A DNA stretch of 64,000 nt. Source: Gnetum montanum (lineage: Eukaryota; Streptophyta; Gnetopsida; Gnetales; Gnetaceae). The notes under the pieces were generated by a model. That model did not search any database and was not told the DNA's origin. It saw nothing but the letters and a program-made list of their open reading frames with translations. Positions 22,330 through 33,623 of the stretch are shown here, piece by piece (position 1 is the first letter of the stretch; every line of letters begins with the position of its first letter). The stretch spans positions 245,683-309,682 of the forward strand of contig MNCI01001480.1 in NCBI GenBank assembly GCA_015680685.1, given 5' to 3'. Made by a program: the position numbers and the translations under genes.

Positions 22330-23560
22330 TAATAAAAAATCAATTAACCATAAATAAAAATTGGTATAGTAGCATTCTTACCTATCTTATCACACAAGAA
22401 ACACCACAAGGGTTAGACATTAAAAAGAAACAACAGTTTCTTCACTGAGCCAAACATTTCATGGAAATCAATGAACACCTCTACAAGGTTTGTCCTGATG
22501 GCTTGGTCCAATGGTGTGTTCTCGATGTAGATCAATTGTGAGTTCTCCAAGATGATCATGAGGGCCCTTGTGGGGGTCATTATGCTGGGAGATGAACAAC
22601 CATTAAAATCTTGCTTGTAGGATATTACTGGCCTACATTTTTTTAGGATGCTCATCATTTCATCTAATCTTGTGAGCATTGCCAATGCAATGGAGGAATG
22701 AATGCTAGAATGAAGGGTCCACAATAATCGATTCAACCTTTAGAACCCTTCGACATATGGGAAATTGACTTTATGGGGCCTATTACACTAATGTCCAATG
22801 GAAAAGCATACATTGTTGTTACTGTTGACTATTTTACAAAGTGGACAGAAGTAGCTACTGTTATGGACTGTACATCATCTACCGCTGCACGATTTGTTCA
22901 ACAATAAATCATAAAGAGTTTTGGCATGCCTCATGCACTTATTTCTAATAATGGTACATATTTTACAGGTGTGAATTTTCAGAAATTGATGCAACGCTTA
23001 GGAGTTGAGCATAAACTAACTACGCTATATCATCCTCAAGCAAATGATCAAGCAATAGGGAAATCACAAAAATATTGACATGGACCATTAGCAAATATAG
23101 GAGAGAGTGGAGCACCACATTGAATGATGCTCTTTGTGCTTACCACTCCATGTGGAAACTCCCTATAGGCTATTCTCCCTATGGGTAATTGTATGGTAAA
23201 CTTCCAACGCTTCCTATTCAAGCTGAGCTCCGTACACTATCTACAACATGTGACCTTAACCTTGACCTTAGTGTAGCACAAAAAGAATGGTTAATGAATC
23301 TTAACTTGCTAGATGAGAACCGATTAGCCACCTTGTCATCCAATGAACTACACAAGGCCTTTAACAAACAACGTCATGAGCTGAAAATTAGAAAAGTCAA
23401 ATACCAACCAGGAGATAAAGTTCTTTATTGGAATCCCACACATGTGCCACAATAAACTAGATTTCAAACGCTATGGGAAGGACCTTATATCATTCTGAAA
23501 CTTTTCCTTCAAGGGCCATGATGATCTATAAACCTAAAAGCCTGGGTAGGAGATTATTAG
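22330..23560 (+). pseudogene. integrase, element 4
   Basis: N-terminal zinc domain: HEGPCGGHYAG and CEHC (22550-22690). Catalytic core: WEIDFMGPITLMSNGKAYIV keeps the first Asp. The second Asp motif reads ISNNGTYF where the family has D (Asp to Asn). The Glu motif reads NDQAIGKSQ where Athila/Tat elements have NGQAEVSN (Glu to Ile). C-terminal part 23189-23455: YGKLPTLPIQAELRTL, DENRLATLS, YQPGDKVLYWNP. Several stops are present. Integrase inserts the cDNA into the genome. This copy has lost two of its three catalytic acids. Confidence 0.88.
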
Positions 23561-24906
23561 TCAACATCTAGCAAACCAAACCCTTCCATGAGCCTAAAAT
23601 GACTAATACTAACACTACCTCTATTGATGGATAACCCTACTCCTTATTTCAGATCTCCTCCTTCCAACTCAGTCATGGGGGAGATGGCCACCAATGCTAA
23701 CTATTCTAAGCCCTCAGTTTCCTTTGCCTTTTTTGTTTTACACATTTTTCATATTTACTTATTTTTATTTTACACCATCATTAAGATTTTTACTATTTCT
23801 TTGTTTGATTTATTTTGACTCATCACATAATAATTGCTCACGATGGTGGGTTGGAATATAATGGTGTTGATTACTAATGTTTGGTTTTTACCTTTGACTC
23901 TCAATGTTGATGCTAAGATATGGTTTTTTTGGATAAAATAGGCAATGAGTCCATGTCATCCATTCATCCATTCAACTCCATGGTCTCCCTTTATTTTGGA
24001 AATGTACTATCCCTTTTTCTAAGTAAACTTATTAATGAATTGGTGGCTTGGTATTCTTCAAACTGAGGAAAGATTCAAATGGATTGAAAAGGGTGCGACC
24101 TCAAGGGGATTCAACGCATTTGTGTTGGCTATTTTCTTGGGTACTTGGATGTTTTTCATAGGTTTTCCACCATTCTGCTATTGACCAATATCAAGAAGTT
24201 GACTAAATCAAATAAGTCTATGCATGGTGTGGTTCTCACTTTAAAAGAAAAAACAAAATTGGTGGGAATTAAAAGCACACCCCTTAGACATAATAAAGGA
24301 ATATGAGCTACAGGCATTGGTTATGGCACTGGAAATACATGTTACCCATGCCTGAAGGTTCCCTCTAACTAAGGTCCTTCCTCAAATCTTATTTCATTAT
24401 GCCTCTCTTTTTGGAATGGTGGTTGCTTTGTGGAAGCATTCTCATTACTTTAGAAGGATGGATTGGTCCAGTGTATTGATGTGAGGTCACTAGATGTGGT
24501 TAGTTTTAATCTGGATTTGGACTAAATTTTATTAAGTCACCTTAACCACATACTACACAAGGGACTTTACACAACCTTGATTTTGGGATTCCATTCCATT
24601 CCATTCTTTCTTTCCGTATTGCTTTTCATATTCCACCTCATTACTAATTTTATGATTGGTCTATATCTTGGTTGACGCATTATTATTCTTTGGTAAATTC
24701 TTGTGGGTAAGTTGTTAACCATTGTTTCCATATGTCATTCCTAGAGCCTATGTACTCTTTGGTTTGTGGGTTTGTCAGGGCATAAAAGGCATGAGCTTGC
24801 TTTGGGGAGGACCAATTGGCATTCCTTTTTTGTGAAATTGTTAATTTCTTTTCCTTAAACATTTCTTGTAATCAACGATTTCTCATTTCACCCCATCTAT
24901 GACATC
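23561..24906 (+). other. element 4 region after pol, no ORF2 found
   Basis: After the integrase end there is about 1.3 kb, continuing at 33629, with no readable ORF2. The word GTCATGGGGGAGATGGCCA (about 23673-23691) has a counterpart near the pol end of element 3 (about 51135). Several ORFs here are short and unsupported. The last five bases, ACATC (24902-24906), are the left target duplication of element 2; the right copy is ACATT (33624-33628). Confidence 0.5.
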
Positions 24907-25785
24907 TGATAAGTGGCGAGATACCCCTACACTCAACCATACGAATACGAGTGTTTTCACGTGCGATCTGGTCAAACTTCGTAGACGGACTAGTTGTGGC
25001 ACCTAGATTGTTAATCTTAGGTTGTAGTTCATTGTCTTCCCACCTAGACTAGTATTATATTTGTCATGTATGGTTTAGTTCAAGATGAGGTGTATGATGT
25101 GGTTCCTAATCTAAACACTACTCCTGAAGGTAATGAAAGGTAATATTAACTAAGCTAGGAGGAAAGGGTAAGGGAATCTAATATAGCCTAAGTGCGATGA
25201 GTAGCCATTCCTTGATTATCCGTACACATCTTGGACTTCATGCATGACTACCACTAAGATTACCAAGCACAAATCCTAAGTACGCTACTGGGTTACCAAG
25301 TAGTCACACTTAAATGCTCGTAATCAAGTCGTACTCATTCCACGTTACTAGGAGATAAGGGTGAGAAAGTATTAACTAGGAAACCAATAAATAACAATAA
25401 TAATTAAATAAATAAAAATTAATTAAATAAATAAATAATTGAATGCTGCAATGATGAAGTAATCTTGATCTTTATTTCTGGTCATGTGCGTGTCTAAGTA
25501 CGTCACACTCAAATAAAGGATGTCATACAATTACATTCACCACACTGCGGATAGACACGGGAAAATATTCTATCTCTGGAGGGATCAAACTGCCAGAGTT
25601 TAGCTACCATCTAATATATTTTTTGAAGCAAGGGAGAGCTAATTCTTATTTATAGACATTATGGAAGACTGTAATATTGCATGCACGATATCGCAAGGGA
25701 AGATGCGATATCGCATACGCGATATCAAGGGGGATGCGATATCGTGGTGGACACGATATTGCATACGCGATATCGCATCCCATCA
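24907..25785 (-). repeat. element 2 3' LTR
   Basis: 879 bp, TGATAAGTGG...GCATCCCATCA. The minus-strand TATAAATA is at 25647-25654, 131 bp from the LTR start. U3 is a cassette of GCGATATCGC-type palindromes (25670-25780). An ATCTTTATTT arm at about 25468 and an AATAAAGGAT arm at about 25512 form the poly(A) hairpin. Confidence 0.92.
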
Positions 25786-25800
25786 TACCCCCATGATTGA
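25786..25800 (-). other. element 2 polypurine tract
   Basis: Minus strand TCAATCATGGGGGTA ends directly at the 3' LTR. The same tract is present in element 3 (46109-46123). Confidence 0.8.
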
Positions 25801-25949
25801 ATAAAAACTCATCCTCGAGTTACAGTGATTACACAGTGGATAGGTATGGGATTATTAGATGGAAAAAATAATGAAATGATGCCACAGTGTGGGAAAAAAA
25901 TAAAAGAAAGACACAATATAGTAAAGTGCTACAACTACAAAAATTTGGA

Positions 25950-28739
25950 ACTCATGTAGTTCCTGGTGGCGGTGGCTCCTCCATTGGTGCCTTCCCTTTG
26001 TCATGTGCTCTAGGCTTTGAGGTTTGATGGCATTGAAGTATGGCCTAAAGCTTCTTCTCTTCGGTCTAAAGATCTTGTGCTGTCCATGCTAATGTTCCAA
26101 TGTTTGATGGAGTCAGCACTTCCCATGGACAAGGTAGTTGCGAAAACATTTGGTTGGCTTTGACATACCAAGCCGCGAACACCCGTCGTTCCTCCTCATA
26201 GGCTCTGGCTTTGTTCTTGTATTCATGAAGGTCCATTAGCCATCAAGCCAAATCAGTTGCAACATCTTTTTGCCCCTGGTAGCTAGCTTTTACCACATCA
26301 AGTTCAGAATTTGCAACATCTAGTTTCTCTTACAACTTCTTGTGTTCTACAAATTCTGCTTCGTATTGGATGTGGGTGGAAGCTACCTGCTTCTTGAGCT
26401 TTGACCTCGGGTGCCCTACTGTTAACATGGCAAGGTTTGCATTTCTTAGGTTTGCCAGCTCCATGTACTCTATCAAGTCTTGAATCTGCAGGTCTCGATT
26501 CTTAACTTCCACTTGGTGAGCGAAGGCGTAGGTGTCCAATATGGCCCCCCAATCAGTGTGTTGAGCATTCATAGTGTAGATTTGGGCCTTGGCCATATGG
26601 ATTTCCTTTTCAAGGATCTGTTTATACATCCCCACCTGATCACAGAAGTACTCCTTCAGCTTCTCATGTCATTTAGCCTCGTTCTACCATGCGCTTATCT
26701 CAATCGCTGACTTTTAACGAATGGCATGTACCTTCTCCATCGAGAGGGTTCGATTTTCTCTAGCTAAATGGCTTATGTCTTAGTTGACCTGAATGAATTG
26801 TTCTCGTAATTGATGAAAATGTTCATCAAGAACATTCTTTTTCTTTTCTACAGTGGTCAACCGAAGATTTTCTGCAACTAGCTGCTTGTTTTCTTCTTGT
26901 AAGGCTTTGAGTGCCTTAAGATGCACATGGGTTTGCACTTCTATTATGGAGGCATCCCAAATATCCTTCTCCTTTTCATCTACCACCCTTTTATTCTCTA
27001 CAATCAACTAGGTTAGTTGCTCCATTCCAAAATTTTCTAGTTGGTCTACAGGAATAAATTGCAGAGGGTCCCGCTGTGCTTCTTGTAAGGCCACGAGCTG
27101 CTCTTGTAATTTTTTCACTTTAGCTTCAGCATGCTCGACCCTCACTTCAGATAAAACCAGCCTCTCCTTGATGGAAATGAGATCTGACTGTATTGCTATG
27201 ACATCTTGAGGGATGTCAAATAGGGACGTCATTACTTGCCCTATTTGAAGCAATTGATCAAACACATCCTCATGTTCCGTAGAAGTCATTAAGGTTCTAG
27301 CTAAGGTTTGAGCATCACATGCACCTAAGAGATTTGCCAGTGGCACAACAGGTACATTAAAGGATTCTTTGATGTGATCAGCGACCACTTCTATAGCTCT
27401 TGTGGCATTCTGGTGTTGCATGACCATCACAGTGGCCCCTTCACCAATCTCTAACTACACCTGGAAAGATGCCGTGTTTCCTAAGATCTATTGTGACCAT
27501 CTACTTTTTCCTTCTCCTGTTTGAATAGACAGTTCCCCCCTTGTGTGATCTAATGAAATAGTAGGCTACCTAGCATCATTGATGATGTGGAAGAGGTTTG
27601 CGTCACCATGACTTCCCCAACTGACCGTCTCAACGACGGTCCTTAGATGGCTCATTGACGGTCTGTAGTCTTACAGTGGTGGCAGCTAATCTTGGCCTAT
27701 GCTAGGCCCTACTTCTTGTTATTGGCTAGGACCCATGGCTAGAGGTTGACTGGGTCCTACGAGTTGAGTTGCAGGTGGTTCAGTCATCTGTTCTTCTTCT
27801 TCTTCTGGTCTCAACTCCTCGCCAGTGCTTTTTCTTGGAGCTAGCACCTTTAGCAATTCAACATATGAAGCAGTCTGGGCTTTTTGGAGGACATCATTGG
27901 TGTATCCCCGAATACCAGCACGTTGGCAAAGCTTTCTGATAAGACAGGGGAAAGGCAATGCCATCTTCCCTATCTTTCGTTCTTCGAACCGCCTCAGGAT
28001 CTTTGTCAAATATAGATGGGGTAGGTTAGCGTTAACCTTTCCCATCAATACTACACATCCTCTAGCTGCATAGGTGGATATTCTTTTCAAGCCTTTTGTG
28101 GGGAAGAGGTGATATGTTCCAATTTTGAAGTAAACCCTCTGTTCTGTCGTCAATTCACCAAATGCTTTGTCTTTGCCATAAGCCTTCTCAAACCAATCCT
28201 TTCACACATCGGGGTCTGAACGAGTGGATAACCGAGAAACCTAGGACCCTGTATTCGAAAGGTTTAACACTTCTGAAATAGCCTGTGTAGAGAAGTCAAC
28301 TGTCACACCACAAATATTAACAGTGGTGCCTTGCTCCCTGTTATGCCAAAATTGGTACGTCTCCTAGGTACCAGGCACTGCTTTCAGAGATGATAGGCCA
28401 TAAGGAAGATCCTTTGAGGTGATCCCTAATGGTCTCAGGAGCGAGCTCTATGAATGATTCAAAGTTCAACTCCACAATCACCGCAGCGAATGTGGACTTC
28501 TCATGGATAGCCTGAACACATTCTTGGGGCAATGTGAGTTGTTGTCCTAGTTCAGGCACAGCAGCAGCTCCTCCTTCTACCTGCCTAGACCATCTGGTAG
28601 GAGGTTCATCTTGATGAATGCTAAATGATTACTCCTCTTGTTCTACATGTTTTCCAGAAAGACCTTGTCTTCCACCTCTCCGAGATCGCTTCTTTCCAAC
28701 TTGAGCAGGACCCTTCTGTTGTGCACGTTTCGGGGCCAT
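25950..28739 (-). pseudogene. ORF2 of element 2 (envelope-position protein, coiled coil)
   Basis: It starts ATGGCCCCGAAACGTG at 28739 (MAPKRAQQKG) with a basic Lys/Arg-rich head. Next comes a conserved region: PQECVQAIHE, VELNFESFIEL, then (after a frameshift near 28370) TYQFWHNREQG, VNICGVTVDFSTQAISEVLNL, and, in 27719-28153, KVNANLPHLYL, KMALPFPCLIRKLCQRAG. By shape it resembles the 'putative plant transposon protein' domain seen in Athila-type envelope-like ORFs; this is from memory of the family, not a search. The C-terminal 27430-26330 is long and heptad-like (KERLVLSEVRVEHAEAKVKK, LKALQEENKQLVAENLRL), clearly coiled coil. No transmembrane segment is evident. A few stops and one frameshift break it. 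Location between the gag region and the 3' LTR matches ORF2 in element 3. Confidence 0.8.
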
Positions 28740-29208
28740 TCTACAATCACATGGGCCAAGTGTTAGTAAGGTTATTTTTAAAGTTAAGTTATACCTTACT
28801 GTTTGTCTTAATTAAGGATATTATATTATCACGTGTGATACTACCCAAAAGTTTGTAATAATAGGTCCTTTGACTTAGGTGGTTTCCATTTTAATTTCCC
28901 GGTACACCTAGGCTTAAATGATTTTTAGGCACAATTATTCTAAGTGTTAAGTTAATTAACCTAATTGATGTCCTTTGGGCGATGAGAAATTTCAAAAAAT
29001 TTAGGCACTTTTCGACAAGTGTCCCTCCCCCACGACTAAACTGAACACTTCGGGTTCAAGCAGGTTCAAAAAAAATTAAAATCGGAGCACCAACAAGCGA
29101 GATAGAGTGAGAAAAGCAATGATCACTCAATTGCAAGTCGTAGAGAAAAATTTCAAAAACTCCCCCCATGTGAATGACAAAATGATGCTAAGTGTTGCGG
29201 GGGGTACC

Positions 29209-29290
29209 TATTTATAGGCAGCGGGGATGCAATATCGCATACGATACATCACGTACGCGATATCTCGTCCCTGGTGATGTGAGACACATG
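29209..29290 (-). promoter_or_regulatory. internal promoter-like cassette upstream of ORF2, element 2
   Basis: Minus-strand TATAAATA at 29209-29216 is preceded, in sense, by GATATC-type palindromes (CGAGATATCGCG, GCGATATTGC; 29225-29272). This is the same order as the U3 of the element's own LTR, including CCTATAAATAGG-like context. It lies 477 bp upstream of the ORF2 ATG. Promoter function is inferred from this resemblance. Confidence 0.65.
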
Positions 29291-29586
29291 AAAATACTGA
29301 CTTTTTAAATGATTTTCTTGAAATTAACATTAGAAATTGAGGACATTGGCTATGATCAAGATGTTCTAGGGCAATTTCATTAATTCAAAAGGAACCATTA
29401 ATGATAATGATGTGAATTTTATCAATAAAACCTTGGGTGATTAAGAAAAAGGGTAGATAATGGTACATTGGAACGGTAAAATTTAGAGGGATAATAGTAG
29501 GGAAAGAATGTTAGGAAAAATAAGCTAAGGGTGAGAAATGGTGTGTGTGAGCTATGTCATAAGTGAAGATTACAACAAAAATTACA

Positions 29587-29650
29587 CAAGTGGGTCCTCT
29601 CCAAAGCAGGTTTCAACCTATAATGCCCTTGTGTAACCACACTTAAAGTG
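29587..29650 (-). other. conserved non-coding block (element 2 copy)
   Basis: AAGTGGGTCCTCTCCAAAGC, followed by a TGCCCTTGTGTAACCACAC stretch; shared with elements 1, 3 and 6. It lies about 370 bp from the internal TATA box on the gag side. Confidence 0.75.
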
Positions 29651-30042
29651 TCGATGGGCACTAGAAGGATTAAATGTAATCCGTACTAACTCCACAAAAT
29701 ACACACATGTAAATATCACCGGAATGAGATGAAAATTCTATGCTACACAAGACATGAGCTACAATTATACGAACAGTAAGATGAGACAAACTATAAAAAG
29801 GGATCGTAGAGATTGGGACATGAGGTAACTGACCCAGGGCACAGCGAATCCTGCGTGTAAAGCATGATTAAGGTGTCATTAACCCAATGTTCCAAGATAA
29901 GGACCAAATCTATGCCTCTGACCAATGACATTACATTATTTCATCCCATGATGAACAACTATGAGAGTACCATAACAACAAGACATACGATCACTTGACA
30001 TTTTTGTCAAGGGAGGAGTGACTCTTTTTTTTATGGCACTTT

Positions 30043-30070
30043 GTTTTTCTTTTTCTTTTCTTTTCTTTTT
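30043..30070 (-). repeat. internal polypurine tract, element 2
   Basis: A pyrimidine run on the plus strand (T with regular C) gives a polypurine tract in the element's sense strand, at the position equivalent to 13559-13620 in element 1. Confidence 0.55.
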
Positions 30071-30641
30071 GAATATTGAACGTAGAGAAGTCACCAACCT
30101 TCAGGCATGGATACATGTCTTTCCAGTGGGACCCCCTAGAACAGCATTGGATTTTCAAGTGCCCTTTTGATTACTCTTACTCCCATTTTCGTTAGATCTA
30201 CAAGGATCTTAGTACAACCACGTTGCATGATAACTCCCACAGACGTTACCAAAGAGAATTCGCAAGTCCCCTTGATGTCACATCCTATGCATTCCCTCTT
30301 GGTCCATCCTTCTTCATTCTGGGTATAATGAACACAAAATAAATTTTAAGTTTTTTAAAATGTCAAGAATATCACTGTACCCCTGAACAGAGCCTCTTAT
30401 TTGTAGAGTGGATGAGTGGGTGTAATGGGCTCACTATTCCAAATAATTGATTGCTCGAAACTTAATAACATAGAACACACCTCAACCAACGATCCACATG
30501 AGTGTTTTATTCATAGACGAGATTACTTACAAAAACATAGAAAGACAAAAACACAAAAAGATAAAAAGATAAAACAAAAAGTTGAAAAATGAAAAATTGA
30601 AAAACAAAAATTTGAAAAATAAAAGAAAATAAAAATGGTTA

Positions 30642-32635
30642 TTAATCCTGCTTGTCATTGAAATGGGGGATATCCCCCACAACTAATCGGTTGAGGATGG
30701 CAATGATTAATAAATGGAATATGAGGATCCTTGCATGTTGGAAGTATTTGGGCCCAGTCATACTTATCCCCTTGGGGTTCACACACTTGATTATAATGAG
30801 CATAGTAGGGCACTTTATACAATGTAGTTCCCAGATAACAAGTTGACCCACTATGATGTTTAGGACCATTAGATGGTATGCAAGGATTGGGTTGTCACTC
30901 TCCATAGTTGTGTTCATTGGGCCAGATTGTTGTTGGAGTGTGAGTTGGTGGCCCTAATGGAGTTACATGAGGTGTTGGGTTTGAAGGTAAGGATGCACCA
31001 CAATGTGGGACTTGTGCTGGGTTGGAAGATGCAGTGGCCTTAAAATTGTGTTGTCCCTTCTTACGGCCATGTTTAAAGAAAGGACGCTTTTGATGTTGAG
31101 GAGGCTTTTCACTACTGTTAGTAGTAGTAGCACAAGTATTGTTTATGGGTTGTTGTTGTGGTCCAAGCACCTTAGGAACAGTTGGTGGCACTGTGGAAGG
31201 AGGGAAAGGATGAGAATGTTGAAAGTTAGGAGGAGTATAAGGTGCACAAGGTGGTGGTTGTGTTGGAGGTATGGGCTGATAGTATTGAGGAGAATGGTAT
31301 TGTGGTGAGATAAAGTATGTTGGTTCAATTGGAGAAACAAGATGTTGAACAAGATAAGCGTTTGGATTCAAATGATACAAAGGATGTATCCAGTCCAAGG
31401 GTGGTCTCCCCCACGGCTAGGATTGTTGGCACTATGACTGAACACAGTATCTCTGTACAAACTCTGGATGTAACGTGTTTCCCCAATACTCATGTAAATG
31501 TAACAATATTGGGCATTGGCCCTTGGGGTGATCGTACAAGCATATGTTGCATTCATACATAGGATTGGCAGTTGAGCACTTATTCCCTTCATTTTTCCAA
31601 ATGTCTAATGTTTTGTCCTGCTTCTTGGGTTGTCAAAACTCTATCTCTAATGGTGTTGTTAAATTCTCCACACTTTTGATACATCCATTCCAACATATTA
31701 TTGATCTTTGCCTCGACTTCTTCTAATGATTGTTGTATTGGCAAAGATGATGTTTCCACCTTGAGATTGGTTGATTTCTCCTTTGTATAATCATGGACCT
31801 TTGTTAAGTTGAGATTTTTGTCCCATTGATGTTTTTCAACACTCTCCCATATAGTTAATTCTCCTTCTTCTTTTGCTACCTGCTTAATAACCTCTTGAAC
31901 TTGATGGATTCATAGTTCATATAGTTGACCTTGGGCATACCTTCCTAAGGTCTCTCTTGTTTCATTACATAGCCCATCAATAATATGATACGTTAGCCTT
32001 TCCTCGGAAAACCCATGGCCTGGACAGTTGTTTAACAGTGCATAATATCTTTCTAAGGTCATGTCCAAGGGTTCATGATGTACTTGTTTCCATCCTTGGA
32101 TTTGTTTCCTCAAGGCTGACACTCTTACGTAGGTTTGATATTTTTTGTTAAATACTTCTACCATTGTTAACTAGCATCATATCGAATTTTTTTTTAACGA
32201 TTGATACCATACTTTTGCTTGGTCAACAAGTGTTATAGGAAATAGCTTAAGTTTTTGCCAACCATTATCAATGTTGTTCCATGTGTAGGCATCATAGAAG
32301 GCTTGTAAATGTTGATGCGAATCTAAGTCATAGCCTCTTGCAAATTTAGGAAAGTTGTTTAAATCGAGCCTGGGTAGACGACTCTCGTTATGATGCCTAC
32401 GTGAGATTTGAATAGCCTCTTGTATTTGCATTAGGCTTGTAGTGGCTAGTGGGGGTTCATCGTCATTGGGTAAGTTATGCTTTCATATGTTGGGATGACG
32501 TTGCTTTCGTTCATATTTATAAGAAACCCCCACTTTAGGTTGTATACTCCAATCTTTATCGTCATATAGTTTGTTGGTTCTACAATGAACTTCCTCACTA
32601 AGTGTGGCATTATTGTAGTCTTATAGGAGAGGCAT
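30642..32635 (-). pseudogene. gag of non-autonomous element 2
   Basis: It starts at 32635 (MPLL, stop, DYNNATLSE) about 120 nt after the primer site, collinear with gag of element 1. The core spans 32431-31910: SRLPRLDLNNFPKFARGYD, HLQAFYDAYTWNNIDN, KLKLFPITLV, EVFNKKYQTY, CNETRETLGRYAQGQL, with a frameshift near 32170. An intact knuckle CNICLYDHPKGQC lies at 31513-31551 (CX2CX3HX4C). The C-terminal Pro/Gln/His-rich region (31398-30642) includes HYKRP-type basic patches. Nucleocapsid function is inferred from the family. The frame has a handful of stops. Confidence 0.85.
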
Positions 32636-32755
32636 TGTTGTGAAGTTGTGTGTGAATTACGTGTGACTTTTAATAATTTTTTTTTCTAAAGATATATCAT
32701 TAAGTCCTTGTACAGTGACCTTGTATGATATAACTAATCTAGATAACTAGCACCA

Positions 32756-32773
32756 TCCCTGGCAATGACACCA
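32756..32773 (-). other. element 2 primer binding site (tRNA-Asp type)
   Basis: Minus strand TGGTGTCATTGCCAGGGA, one base inside the 5' LTR. All four differences from TGGCGCCGTTGCCGGGGA are C-to-T or G-to-A. Confidence 0.82.
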
Positions 32774-32774
32774 A

Positions 32775-33623
32775 TGATGAGTGGCGAGGTACCCCTACAC
32801 TCAACCATACGAATACGAGCATTTTCACATGCGATCCGATCGAACTCCACAGACGGACTAGTTGTGGCACCTAGATCATTAACCTTAGGTCGTAGTTCAT
32901 TGTCTTCCCACTTGGACTAGTATTATATTTGTCACGTATGGTTTTGTCCAGGGTGAGGTGTATGATGTGGTTCCTAATCTAAACACTACTCCTAAAGGTA
33001 ATGAAAGGTAATATTAACTAATCTAGGAGGAAAGGGTAAGGGAATCTAATCTAGCCTAAGTGCAATGAGTAGCCATTCCTTGATTATCCGTACATATCTT
33101 GGACTTCGTGCACGACTACCACTGGGATTACCAAGCGCAGATCTTAGGTACGCTACTGGGTTACCAAGTAGTCACACTTAAATGGTCATAATCAAGTCGT
33201 ACTCATTCCACGTTACTAAGAGATAAGGGTGAGAAAGTATTAACTAGGAAAGCAATAAATAAAAATAACAATTAAATAAATAACAAAGTGAATGTTGCAA
33301 TGATGAAGTAATCTCGATCTTTATTTCCGATCATGTGCATGTCCAAGTACATCACACTCGAATAAAGGATGTCGTACAATTACATTCACCACACTGCGGG
33401 CAGACATGGGAAAATAATCTATCTCTGGAGGGATCAAACTACCAGAGTTTACCTACAATCTAATCTATTTTTTGAAACAAGGAAGAGTTGCTTCTTATTT
33501 ATAGACATTGCTGTGGACTGCGATATTGCATACGCGATATCGTAGGGGAAGACACAATATTGTGGGGGATCTGATATTGTGGGGGATGCAATATCGTGGC
33601 GGACGCGATATCGCGTCCCATCA
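32775..33623 (-). repeat. element 2 5' LTR
   Basis: 849 bp, TGATGAGTGG...GCGTCCCATCA. The minus-strand TATAAATA is at 33496-33503. A GATATC palindrome cassette spans 33515-33618. Hairpin arms lie at 33317-33326 and 33360-33370. The LTR is collinear with 24907-25785. Confidence 0.92.

Larger units (their letters stand above)
24907..33623 (-). mobile_element. element 2: non-autonomous gag+ORF2 retrotransposon
   Basis: An 8717-bp minus-strand element, structurally complete. It has a 5' LTR (32775-33623), primer site (32756-32773), gag (30642-32635), conserved non-coding block (29587-29650), an internal promoter-like cassette (29209-29290), a long ORF2 (28739 down to about 25950), polypurine tract (25786-25800) and 3' LTR (24907-25785). 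There is no protease, RT, RNase H or integrase in the 7-kb interior. Target duplication ACATC/ACATT differs by one transition. It sits in the post-pol region of element 4. Movement must have depended on pol supplied by another element. Confidence 0.9.

Noticed and set aside
30642-31398. Proline/glutamine-rich ORFs as independent host proteins
   Set aside because: They are the C-terminal part of gag in elements 1 and 2, in the same place after the knuckle, with a matching counterpart in each copy.
24907-33623. Element 2 as an autonomous element with pol hidden in another frame
   Set aside because: Motifs easily found in elements 3, 4 and 5 (VSPL-IVPKK, SFLDGYSGY, DFMGP, LPIGYSPY) are absent on both strands of its interior, and gag-to-ORF2 spacing leaves no room.
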